DNA of 64,000 nucleotides from Rhynchonema sp. JSB1_4 (lineage: Eukaryota > Nematoda > Chromadorea > Monhysterida > Xyalidae): NCBI GenBank assembly GCA_030248065.1, contig JASAMV010006412.1:34081-98080 (forward strand), in the 5' to 3' direction. The notes beneath the pieces are model-generated. The model was not told the DNA's origin. It did no database searches and worked only from the letters and a program-made list of their open reading frames with translations. Positions 47,668 to 59,488 of the stretch are shown here, one piece after another. The translations under genes were made by a program, and so were the position numbers. Numbering within the stretch: the stretch's first letter is position 1; each line of letters starts with the position of its first letter.

Positions 47668-49566
47668 AAAGATACTGCAAGTCAATGATAATTGCATTTC
47701 AGATAACAGGCATTCTTTTGGCAAAATGCATATTGTACAAGTTTTCATTCCCACCCGCTTTGTGCGCCGAAACAATCCTTCTGCTTCTTGTTTTTCCGAG
47801 ATTTTTGTTTTCGTTTTGTTTTTAGAGTTTTATCTTCTTGGTGGTGGTTATCAATTTATGAGGCCTTCTAGATATTTTATTCTGTTTTATAGTCTTTTGT
47901 ATCTGTGTCTTTGATATTAATTTTTGCTTTAATTTTGTTCCTGAAATGGTGAAAAAGCGTTTTAAAGCCGGTCACAAAGAAGTTCTATCCACGCAGATTG
48001 TATACAATGATCACTATATCGTGTCCCGTGAAGTTTGGTGTGCTTCGAAAATATCCACTATATCCTACTTGGACTGTATTCATTTGTCAATCGCAAACCC
48101 CTTCGCAACATTCTGGTCAGCAAATCGGTGTACTTAACGAGGCGGCCGTTGCAAGCCCATGGTATTGCAGCGGTGTTCGTCAAAAACCCAAAAGTTCCAA
48201 CTCTGAATACGGTGTGTTTTATACTGGATGGAGAATATTGTAAAAGTCTTTTGTTTTTGTAGATTTTTAGGTCCTCTGTGAGTGTGTCACAAGATGTTGC
48301 ATGTCAAAAAACGTGAAAAGTTTCCTGAGCGGAAGTGGCACTGTTGATGATCAGCCATTGTTTCTTGAAAAGTCAAGATGTGCTTGTTTGTCAAGTGAAA
48401 TTTATTCCATAATTACTTAACTTATTCGAACATAATTTATATTCTATTTATCTTTGTTTGGTTTGTGATATCTATCCGATGCTATGTGGCTTCTTTAGCG
48501 AGAAATTCCATTTTATTGTATTATATAAGTAGCGGAAAAGATGTTGTAGGAACATTAATATTTATGTATTTTGAGATGATTTTGCTGCGCATTCTAACCA
48601 TGCGTGTGGTGTGCAAGTATAGAGACGAATTTCTAAGGACAATGTTTTCACACTTTTGCCTTTTTAACAAAAATGGCCACTCTGCCTTTAAAATATTATG
48701 CTAAAGTTTTCCATTCCAATAGCGCATTTGCGACCGCACACATAAGTCTGTAATCACCTAAGCTGCAATTATAAACAAATGCTATCTCTTTGGGGAGTGC
48801 TCTATTGGTACGCTGGTCCCTTTTGGCTTGCCTAGTCGTGCATAGGCGTCTGTGAAAATATTGGGTTTCCAAAATTATTCAACTTCGATATTTATATATT
48901 CGACCGTTGATATTGTTTCAGAAGTCCTTGTTGTTTTTATTAATATTTCAATATTATCCAAATGTATGCAAATATCGGTGCTTATTGTTCCAAAAATACA
49001 CTATCACACTCTGCTATGAACATTTATCTCGTGCCTTCAGTGCAAATGAATAAAAGTGGCAGAAAAATACTTGATTTTGTGGTATGTTTTTGTTGAGACC
49101 TTCGGCAGGAACCAACACCGACAATGACTAATAAACAAATAAATACACACTGCACTGCGCACAAATGTGTACATTTAGGTGTATGCCGTACACCACGAGG
49201 CATTGTCACAGCACGAAGTGTTGGGCACAGTGTTAAAAGACTTGGCGAGAGCTAATGTAATAGCACTCAAAATAAATGTACGCACACGCACACACATGGA
49301 CCGAAATGCATACCCGACCCATGTCAAGCAGTGGAATTGTCAGTGCGCTGAAAAGGCTGTGCTGCAATGGGTAGTTTGGTTTTGCAACCCGTGGTCTGCT
49401 CGTGCAGAAGAAAAGAGGAGCTGTGCAGTGTGAAACATTCAGACGGTGTTTGTTTTGGTGGCGGATCTTGCTTGATTCAATTCAGCAACCGCATTCAGAA
49501 TTGAAAAAATGTGTAACCAAGTCTAATTTAATTGTTCAAGAATTTGTTCGTGAATTGTTGTTCATT

Positions 49567-49588
49567 AATTTTTTTAACATTTTCTCAG
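49567..49588 (+). promoter_or_regulatory. Strong splice acceptor directly before the RING1 start: candidate trans-splice site
   Basis: A pyrimidine-rich tract (AATTTTTTTAACATTTTCTCAG) ends one base before the RING1 ATG. A 5' UTR of one base makes sense if a spliced leader is added here, as in nematodes; a 5' UTR intron would look the same. Confidence 0.5.
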
Positions 49589-49589
49589 C

Positions 49590-52012
49590 ATGAGCGCTGC
49601 GGTGAACTGTGCCGATCTGCCACCGGCCACCGGTCAGTTTCAATCAGAAATTAGACCATTTTTTGTGATCTGGGCGTGCAAGTATTGTTCGCAAACAAAT
49701 AAAATATTATAATTTGTTCCGAATCAACTGATTTTCGCAGGCAAACACGTCGAACTGACCCTGTACGACCAACATCGCAAGCCGCACATCGCCATCACGG
49801 ACGACACTGAAGTACTGATTTCGCCAAGAAGTCTCAACTCGGAGCTGTGCTGTCCGATTTGTTTGGATCTGTTGAAATGCACTATGACCACCAAGGTAGC
49901 ATGGTAGGCTTATTTTAGGTTCGCGTTTTAGGTTTCCAATTTAATTGTATCATCCACTGTTTCCCACAGGAATGCCTCCATCGATTCTGCCAAGAGTGCA
50001 TCACCACAGCGCTCATGCGCGGCAACAAGGAATGTCCCACTTGTCGCAAGAAGTTGGTCTCGAAACGAAGTCTCCGACCCGATCCCAATTTTGATGCTCT
50101 TATCTCGAAGGTTGGTTCAGGAAAATTGCTGAAATTCGCAAAAATCTCTCGGGTTGACTGACAGTGTTGGGCTGAACAACGTGTTGTCTGACAGGTTGTG
50201 AAGCAGATAGTGCACAAACAGCTAGTCATTAGTTCGGTGCACCAGGTGCTGATCAGAACCTATTTAGATCTACACCAACCGCGAAGAGTACGACGAGATC
50301 CAGGAGCGTGCCCTGCAACGATTCAATCGTCAATGGAGTGGTGAAGCGTTGCAACGCAGTATTGAGGAGGGATTGTTGGCACAAGCGCACTCACGCAGAC
50401 AACGTGTTACTGGATCGTATGACTACGAAAGTGGGTTCGGTTGTTAGTTGTGGGTGGGGTCGCCCTCTCAAGGTTGCATCGGGCGGTGGTTTAACGTCTA
50501 ATCCAAGGATTAGGACTGATGTTCAGAACCCTACCTACCCTTTTAAACCAGTCAACAGCGTAAGCTCAAACCTAAAAACTATTTCCAATCACGACCTTGT
50601 GATTGTGAAACATCAATGAGGCAATGGGAACTGTACTAATCATAAAGGTTCATTGTTCGCTGGTGCCAATTGGAGGGCCAAGGTACTATTGAATTTCAGC
50701 ACTTTGCTAGCAGAGTATTCATCCAGCAGTGCGATGCGGTTTGGTCCCTGATCGGTGTTATCATGCCCATCTTACAGCCACCCACAGTACATGGTACCCG
50801 TCTAATCGCAAACAAAAACACATCACAAGTGGTCTGCAAACAATCCGAGATGCAAGATTGAGCTTGCAGAGCGTCCGCGTCGCAGAAAGCAGCCGGCCAA
50901 AGAGGCGTCGGTGCCGGGCTCCGATCACGAATCGAGCGTCGAGCCGGGCGAATCCGAGTTGTCGGCTGCGACCAACGCGACAACGACGACCACGTCCGCC
51001 AATCACGAGATCGAGCTCATTCTCAAACCGCATCATCCTGATTCGATGCCACACGCCGATGGGGCACATACAACGCAGACACGGTACTTGAAGACCAGCT
51101 TGGATGCAACTGGTTGGTTGTTGGGCGCAGCAGTTTTTTTATAAACACTGTGAAACATCACATTTGATCATAGGATCTGGGCTCTACCACAGCTGGCGTA
51201 GCCAAGCCAAGGAGCTTCGATTTCGACTGACACCTAGCAAACACACCTAGTGTGAGCTTAAGCATAAGCCTAAAGACACGTGCAGTCTAAGCCAAAGCCT
51301 GAAATGAAACCAAGTTAGGTCAGGCATTCGGTTAGTTTTTACATGTTTGCGCGAGCTGTGGTAGAGCCCAGATCTGATAATGATGGGTTGATGGTCAATG
51401 GGATGATTAAAAACCTCACGCGTTGGGAAAGACAGATCTGATGCAGTCGCAGTCGATCGCCCAGAGTCTGGTAACGGCCAAGGTATACAGGCGCTTTAGG
51501 GATAACCAAATCGAAAAGAAACCAAGCCACAATCAAATGAACACAACACTTCTTTGTTTGCAGTCGAGCATCTGTGCAAGTACCTATCGATTCGCGGCCA
51601 ACTCGATGCGCTGCCCTCCGACCCATCCGAGGTGCCTCGCGTGCACGGGCACGGTGGGGCTGACGGTGGAGACGGTGACGAACCAAACTCGCAAGCCCAA
51701 CCGCTGACCATGGCCGAACTGCAATCCGATCAGCCGCACGTACAATTCCGCGTCTCGGTCGCGTCACAGGGCGACCCGGAACAATTGGTCCAACTGACTT
51801 CCGGTCTGAGTCTGGCCGAAGTCAGAGTGCGTCATTGGCCACTGAAACGACCGCTCGAGTTGTGGTTTGATGCGAGTGAAAATGAGGGGGAAGGCCAGGA
51901 GCGGAAGCCAGACAAGAAGCCGGACCTAAAGTTGAAATCCGAGAATTTGGAAGAAGAGGCCGAGTCAGATGGTCGGTCGTCGTCGGATAAGGCTGAGGCG
52001 ATGCAACATTAG
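49590..52012 (+). CDS. RING1/RNF2-type Polycomb E3 ubiquitin ligase
   Basis: Six exons in phase, 397 residues: 49590-49632, 49741-49895, 49970-50110, 50268-50430, 50870-51112 and 51564-52012. The RING finger is C3HC4 with C52, C55, C68, H70, C73, C76, C87 and C90. The surrounding [20 protein letters not shown] and [20 protein letters not shown] are almost the vertebrate RING1B sequence. The RAWUL domain runs from about 214 ([19 protein letters not shown]) to about 351 ([12 protein letters not shown]), interrupted by a Gly/Asp/Pro-rich insert. A charged tail of about 45 residues follows. Family role: catalytic subunit of Polycomb repressive complex 1, which ubiquitinates histone H2A in the nucleus; RAWUL binds CBX or RYBP partners. 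Conservation of the RING is far higher than in the divergent Caenorhabditis proteins as I recall them. All catalytic residues are intact. Confidence 0.93.
51173..51374. mobile_element. Foldback MITE in RING1 intron 5, telomere-like loop
   Basis: Arms GATCTGGGCTCTACCACAGCT and complement at the right end. The loop contains AAGCATAAGCCTAAAG and TCTAAGCCAAAGCCTG, degenerate GCCTAA units like those in the foldback at 13895-14182. A TGAAACATCA word lies 13 bases upstream. Confidence 0.65.
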
Positions 52013-55000
52013 GCCTTGATAAGTTGGCTGATTTTGCAAGCATGATTCTGTTTTCTGGTTGATTCTGGACACGTCAATGTCACAACGGCTTTTCTCAACG
52101 ATTCCACTTTCTTTTATATTCTTTGTGAAAATTTTCATCAAGTTGCTATACTATATATGTATACCATACGGGAAGGCTTGACGACTCTTTTCTGGGAAAG
52201 TTTCTGGTATAATCTTTCATAATCTCTGAAACTGTACATTATCATTTAATGATATGATGATGACCTGCACTTTACCATGTTATCGTTCTCATGTTTTATT
52301 TTGTGCTGCTGAAAACGGCTGGTTGACGATTCTGTTGTACATATAAATTCAGTGTGAAAAAAGTTATTCATGTTGGCGAGTTCGGGACGCCACACACAAA
52401 GACGAGATATCACACTCCGTTTAGTACCTACAATGTATGTAGCTGCTAAATATGAGCACGCCAGCACCCATGGCGACGATCGAAGGGCTAGAGCTGAAGG
52501 TGATGCTTTTGGCTGAATTGAATCTGAATTGAAGTCGTGGTGTTACACAGCAAGTCAATTTGTCATGGTGTGGAATCGGGAAGTGAAAAGACAAAAACAA
52601 CCGGTACGACAAAATGATCATGCATTGCTTAGTGATACGCGTGCAGCGCTGTAATTGCTGTGCCGGTCAGAAAGGCGCAAACATGGAGTACGGTGGTAAA
52701 CCATCAACTGCCGTTCTGTGGAAAGAGACTCTACTGCGGTTTTGCTCAGCTGTATCTCGTTGTGTGTGTAATTTTTTCGAGCCGACCTGTATGATGCTTT
52801 GCTGATAAATGCATGTAACGGGATTACAGCTTTTGCTGCATTTAACGCCACTCTTATGAGAGGAAGTTGAAAACCTATGATGTTTGTGTTTTTTTTAGTC
52901 ATAATGACCGGATAGTTTCATCCTCCTCCACATCGTAGCATATGGCCACGCTCTGTGACATGTAGTATACCAATGTCTGTACCACCACGACGCGCTGTAC
53001 CTAGCTAACCATCAGAATGACATCAAGCTTATTTATTAAACCTGCGACTTCAGTACATCGAGCTTACACTCCATGGTTACCGCGTTTGTCATGACTTGCC
53101 ACTTTTTTATCGACCCGACTCGCTTTGCGAGTTGCTGCGCTGCTTGACAGGAAAAGTGAACATTTATACTGTATATACAGTACCTATACATTTGGCAAAA
53201 ATGCGAATTAGGTTTGTACGGCCTTGTTGTAACCGATACCTTGTCCTGCATGCAACGATGTTAAAATATACGGGCCAGCAGTGCGCCGTCCCTGGTTGGA
53301 ACCAAGCACAGCCAGGCAGATTTCATGGCTTCCGCCTTTGTATTTTGCGTTTTTAAACTGTTTATTTCAGCTTTGAATGCATACAGAGCAGTAGTTGTGG
53401 AATAAAAAATTTATCCTCAGACCCTATTCTGAGAGCTACGGAGAGATGCATACCCGTAATGGTCTAATTTGTGCCGCAGAGTTCGTCAACACTCCGGGCT
53501 AATGTGCAAACACGACGACAATACACGGGGTTGGGGGCTTGAGCTTGGGTATTAGCGCCACATCAGTAGACGCTGTCCGATGTCTGCGAGCCTCTGCGGT
53601 TCTGTGGAAGTCACGAGACCATAGAAGCAGTGCAGCTTGTACATTGCGACTGACTGAGGCTTGGCTTGCGCCCGAGCTTGCTAATATCTCATGTGCAAAG
53701 GGCGTGGCTAGTGCTTGCTGCTGCTTGCTAAGCCGCTGTCTAGTTCTCATTTGTAGCTCGTTTTCGCTCGCTGCGCGCGCCTCACATCATGTAGGTATAC
53801 ACGTGCACACGCATGTATAGCTTGACTGATAAGCCCTATTGGTCGCAAGCAGGGTCAAAAGTACTGACTGTTTATGGTACACATGTATATGTATATGTAT
53901 GTATCCACACATTTTGGGCATCAAAATAGGTTCCTCTAGGTGCTATAGCTACAATACAGTATACCTGTGTACAGCAAGCATCCACGAAAATTACTTTTGA
54001 TCCACGCTGTACAGCGCGGCGCACTGAATTACATATCCGATTTTGAAAGCTGGCCTGCGACTTGCCCGTCCCGGGGCTCGGTCGCTTTTGTGTTCGTTCA
54101 CGTGTCTTTGCAGCGCTGCAAATAAAATCAATAGAAAAGCTTGCTTCAATGGTGGCGGCACACCTTTTGCGTTTTGTGTATGTGCCTGTATGTGTGTGGT
54201 TGAAACGGGGCTTTTTATGGGCCGCACCGTTTTTTCTGATCAAGTGTCTATACTTGCAAGCAGTCGTACAACTTCAATACTGCGCTGCTTCCAAGTTTCG
54301 TTTCGTGTTTTGCAAACTTGCAAACCCGGCGCGCGCTGCGCTTGACAACTTACAAATTATAGAACGGCCTTGAGCAAGTCGACATCGCACTGCGCGCACA
54401 CGCACTTTAGCTTTACGCGTGTCGTGCATGAGAGCCCACTTCAAAGTATGTGTACAGTCTTGTTCGTCTCTGATGGAACTTTCCAGATAAAGTGTTCTCC
54501 AATCATTTGCCGGCATCTGTAACAAACAGAATGTGTTTCCATTTGTTTTGGTTCACGTGAGAGCATTCAGGGGCATAGTGTCCCTCAAGCGTTCTGTGTG
54601 GGAGGCTGAGAAACTGGAGGTTTCGTGGCGACCGCCAGAGTCGTTTATTCACGCCAAATCCCAAATGTGTGACCGAGCTGCAGCTACGGCGTAAGCGATC
54701 ACTTATCCACTATGTATATGCCCTGTCATAATCGCTTGCACGCTAACCAACGACATCCAAAGCTCCTTTTGGACCAAGCCATGTTTTGGAATAAGCTGAA
54801 CCATTCGTGAATGATTCTGCCACGTGGTTCCAAGAATGCGCACATGTTGCGCTGCTCTTGTCATGTGTATATCTACCCGTATCTTTGTCCGCCGCATTTC
54901 GACACATTTTTATTGCCACCACACTTGTTTTCAATGCTATTTTGAAAGCTTTATCGGTGTGGCATTTCAGCCTTATCGCTTTTCATATCTGTTGTTTTGT

Positions 55001-58000
55001 GTCAAATTCTGCTCAAGGATCGAAGCGTGGGACACTGTTGTTAGTTGCGGGTCAAGAACCATATAATCTCCTGGCGCCTGGTTTTTTAAATATTGTTTAT
55101 CTTGTCTCATGCCATTCTATTTTTATCACTGAAATTTTGCTTTTTCATGCATTGATTCGTTGACATGAGTCAAGCTGCAGTGGCGGCAAGCAGACAGTGT
55201 CTCGCGCATCGTTGACGTTTGAAGTGGCCGCGAACAAGCGAAAAGAAAATAGAATGCTTCCGCTGCACCGGCAAACCGAAGCCAAGCCAAAGCCAGCCAA
55301 CATGACGTATACATTTTGAGTTTGAGAGTGCATACATGCAAACGCAAACTGAGCCGAACACACGTTGTTTTGCTGACCATCGAGTGTTGTATTGGTTTGG
55401 CAACAACGTTATAATTCGTGTTGGGTTGGCCCTGTTGCTTGCCACAGGCTCCGTCCAGTGATTATTCGTACGCAGCAGCCAGAACCACAGCGGCTGCTTG
55501 TTATTGCGCGCTTGGCAGCCTGCCCCATCGCACTCGCATTATTGTGTGCACACACTATTTCCAATCCATCGAACCCATGTACACTGAATCAAGGCCATTT
55601 ATGCTCCGCTTCACTGTGTTTCGCTGGATGTGTGCTGGGCAGTTGTTGTGTCTGTGTGTGTGCGTGTTGTGCTGTATGGTTTGGTTATGATGTGTCTGTT
55701 GTGCGGCTACGTCTCTCTCTCTCTCTCTGTGTGTGCTGCCGGGAGTGTTCCCTTTCTGGGCAGGTATTGCCCAACTGCAAACAAACTGGCAGATATGCAC
55801 TGATGTTGTTGCGTTATTCGCGCTGTTCTGCTGTTCTTGTTGTTGTTTTCAAGAAATCGCACACTCAGATGGTGATGATTATCATCAACAATTTGTTGAC
55901 GAAGTTTTTGATTTATTTTCTGTGCCCCTTCCACTGACGTTACCAGGATTTGCTTTCAGGTGGTTCACTCACTTTTTCATTTCCCATTGTGCTTGTTTTA
56001 TTTTTGAAACCTCGCTTTTGTCTGGTTCTCGTTCAAGGTTCGCTCATTTGTTTCAGCCAAGAATTGAATTTTTACACACGTTTTCCCTTTTTACGTTCGC
56101 GAACGCCAGAATTCATTAATATTGGATGTAATGTGACGTGCGAAGCATTTTTTGAGGTGTGCTAGAGTGAAGTAGACTACTTTTCAAGGAGGTTCATGAA
56201 GTCTAACTCCAGAATTTTACCTGATGCATTGCACCAGGTCATCTGAGGCTACGCCCCTGTGTCCTCTTCCATAAAATTTCCGTGCGAGTTTTTTTTGTTT
56301 TCGTTGGACTTCACAGATTATCTTGTCTCTTGTCGAATGTGACTCCATGGAGTTCTTATGATCGATCAAGCATTATTGATCGATATTTAAACTACCCTGG
56401 TTCCTCCTTCATATTGAATTTCCCCAGGACGTTTTTAACTTGACTTTCTTGTTCGCAAGTTTGTGCGAATATTACTTGAAGGTCATCCATCGCTGCGACA
56501 AAAATTTGTTCCCATCTCCAAGCTTAAAAGTGGATAAATGGTGGAAGAGTTTCAGGCGAGCTACTGTATTTCTTCTCGTTTGTGTCTGATATTCAGTTCT
56601 CGCGTGCTGTGACTTTCAACTGAGGAGGCTCGGGCTTTCAGCACCTGGTTCAATGTGGTCTTGGAATACGAGCCGAAACCGCAAACCGACGTCGATGTGC
56701 GGCTGTGTTTAAACGTGGCGCCTAAATAATTATATATGGTTTCGTTTAAAAATGAACCCTCTGCGGTAGTTTTGTAAATACATTAGCATCTTATCAGGTT
56801 ACGCTTCAATCTTCATTAAGATTACGTTCTCCAACGTTTTGTATTTTCATCCCAGAATATGAAATTCATGCTCTACCACCAACTAGTTGGAAGAGATCAC
56901 TACCAGGTCAGACCAATGTCTGTGGTGTTGAAAGAATATACACAGCATTGCTGCTGAGTCATCTCCAGTCGTCACCATCAACGTTTTTTGTCATTTTACG
57001 AGACTGTTTGCACGTATCCATTCGGCTTCATGCTTCCGTCGGTTATTTAGTATGCCGTTGTTCAGTCATCGGTGCAAAGTATATTTTTTCTGTACTAAAT
57101 TAGTTTTTATAACATTTTTCACATAGTTCCTGTCCAAAACTCATGGCATTATAACAGTATGATTCATTTCTCGTCACTGTCATTTGTCGAAAATATCCAA
57201 AATTCAGAATTTTCTGGGGGCATTGCAAATCCCTCTTCTAAAGGATATCAGAAAGCTATCGCTCTAAAGCAGACCATTACTAGGTACGGCAGTTTGGGTA
57301 GGCCGTTATGGTCGAGCGAGCAGTGAGTGTGACATGGGTTCGTTGCCCCAGCAAAGTGCTTAGGGCGAACTTAGGTTAAATCCGGAATCCGGAATCCGGA
57401 AATAATTACATGCAAAAATAATAAACTATTTCCGGATGCAGAACACCACCTGCGTTTTCCGGAAATATTTCCGGATTCCGGTTTCCGGATGAAATTTTGG
57501 TTTTGCGTTTTCCGGAAATAATTCCGGATTCCGGATTCCGGATGAAATTTTGGTTTTGCGTTTTCCGGAAATGAAATCTGGACGTCAAGTCATCAGGTCC
57601 CTCGAACGAACAAAGAATATTTATGTCCAATAGGAATTTAAAACGCACATGGTAATGATTGTACATTGTCGTTCTGTCGTTGAGTCTTTTGTTTATTATT
57701 GTTGGATTTGTACGCATTGTGTCGTCTCAATGAAAGATGATCAATTTAGTTGGTTATTGCTGAAATAAAGTTTTCTAGCGGAGGACGCAGATCAAATTGG
57801 TGGACATTTTTATACGGTAATGCCAAATGTTTTGAACAGACCTCAACATGGTGATAACAGTTATGGAAATCAGCCTGTACTGTATTACATGACTATGAAA
57901 CAATCTGTCCTGTATTGTCGCAAACTTTTTAATCAAGTTACTCGCTCACCTGCACCACCCGCACATTTTGCCTACCGTACCTTGCTGTTCATCGAAGAGT

Positions 58001-59488
58001 TTGGTTGTAGGTTAGCAGAAGTTCGCCCTTGTACCTACCTACATCTGCAGTTTATCTGTTCATTTGTTTGTTACGATGCATATCTCGTCATATGCGACTA
58101 AAATGACGTTTCACATTCGTGAACAAAATGCAGTTAAAAACAACAAGATATTAAATCTGGAGCAAAAGTCACATCGCTTACAATAAGCTTGCACCAAATA
58201 CTTAAAAAAGTGATTGGTTTGAAAAAGCAATGTATCCCTAGATCGTGTTATGTAATTTAAACAAATCAGCAACAAAGGTCATGCAGCGCAGCTTATTGTA
58301 ATGTATAGTATGTATTTATCAGGTGCATAAAACTGTATAACAAGGAGCGAACACATCAACGACAACTCCGAACAGCAGTTTCTGCGTGCTGTTTGGTCGA
58401 AATATTTCCGGAAAACGCAAAAATAAAATAGTCATCCGGAATCCGGAATCCGGAAATATTTCCGGATTCCGGTTTCCGGATGAAATTTTGGTTTTGCGTT
58501 TTCCGGAAATATTTCCGGAAAACGCAAAAATAAAAAAGTCATCCGGAAATCGGAAACCGGAAATATTTCCGGATTCCGGATTCCGTGTTCTACCTAAGTC
58601 CGCCCTTAACTGCGCTAACGGACTCGTGTTTTATGGACCCATACTCCGCTTATGTGGAAGATTGTCCTAACCTTCCTCTGCAGTAGGAAGCCAAAAGTTT
58701 TCGGATTGAAAGTTGTGTCAGACGCGGCAAAACAAATGCGCTAGTAGTTGTGTTGGTGTCGGTAACAACTTTGTGTGGCGCATAACGCGTGTTTCCGAGC
58801 GCTTGTAAGTCTTTGACACGCACCGCTCCACAGCAACAGTTGTTCTCTCTCCGAACTTTCACTCACTCCACGATGATGTGCGTTCGTTGTGCATAGAAGG
58901 AACGCTTATTGAGCGTCTAACTGCTTTGCTCGTAAGATATCGCTGTTTTTCCATACCTGAGGGCTACACACACACTACGCACACGGCACGACAGCCTCAC
59001 CACGCCACAAACTTTACACAGCTCTGCTCTCTGTGTTCGCTTTTACCTCCCTGATTGTGCGTAAGGCCACTGGTCCGGATTAATGATAACAGGTTTTTGT
59101 ATATTTTACTGACATGTATTCTGCATATGTGTATCGGCGCGGCCTTTTTCACGCGCTCCGCTTTTGTGTGAATGTTTTTCATTCTGTTTTCCACTGTTTA
59201 CACATTGCGTGGCTGAGCGCGTAAGTTTGTCTCTGTTTTTGTGCGATGCAGATTTGGTCGTTTCATTTTGTTTGCAATCCGTCCCTAAATGCCCACCGTG
59301 TGAGTAATCGATCGTTTGACATGTGAAATATTTCAGGTATTTCGGACGATAACATTATTCGAGAAAGCGTGACCAACCAAGTTCTACAAATTATATCGCT
59401 TGGCGAAAGACCTTGCGCGGTCTAATCTTAGGCAGATTAGCTGACGACCAACGATATTATCCCTGAAACATCAAGGCAACGCCACGCA
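52013..59488. other. 7.5 kb without a supported gene
   Basis: RING1 3' UTR, then AT-rich DNA. Contents seen: a CT/GT simple repeat at about 55711-55734, a 1.25 kb element with TTTCCGGAAA words (57360-58608) and a likely 5' region for the four-pass protein gene from about 58.9 kb. A splice acceptor (ATATTTCAG) at about 59336 could mark its 5' UTR. The open frame at 55392-55937 is low-complexity Cys-rich sequence and not believed. Confidence 0.45.
57360..58608. mobile_element. Element with TTCCGGAA-rich ends
   Basis: The left end reads TTAGGGCGAACTTAGGT and the right end, on the opposite strand, TTAAGGGCGGACTTAGGT. About 200 bases at each end consist of palindromic units: ATCCGGAATCCGGAA, TTTCCGGAAATATTTCCGG and AAATTTTGGTTTTGCG. 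The 800-base middle is unrelated AT-rich sequence with no transposase. Either one 1.25 kb element or two solo ends. Confidence 0.55.

Larger units (their letters stand above)
47037..49589. other. MRTF 3' UTR and spacer to RING1
   Basis: The first 630 bases are probably the MRTF 3' UTR, with an AATAAA at 47662-47667 and a foldback at 47100-47281. The rest is AT-rich, with no exon seen and one TGAAACAT word at 49431. RING1 begins one base after a strong splice acceptor, so its promoter may lie well upstream. Confidence 0.5.

Noticed and set aside
13500..55734. Simple repeats (GT at 13500, C-tract at 20342, CT/GT at 55711, GT at 63143)
   Set aside because: Ordinary microsatellites with no further structure.
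55392..55937. A 181-codon open frame, Cys- and Leu-rich
   Set aside because: It runs through CT/GT simple sequence, has no domain resemblance or splice signals, and shorter frames of similar make-up overlap it on both strands.
57295..57360. A tRNA-like patch with GGGTTCGTTGCCCC
   Set aside because: The B box is imperfect and no D or anticodon arm can be formed.
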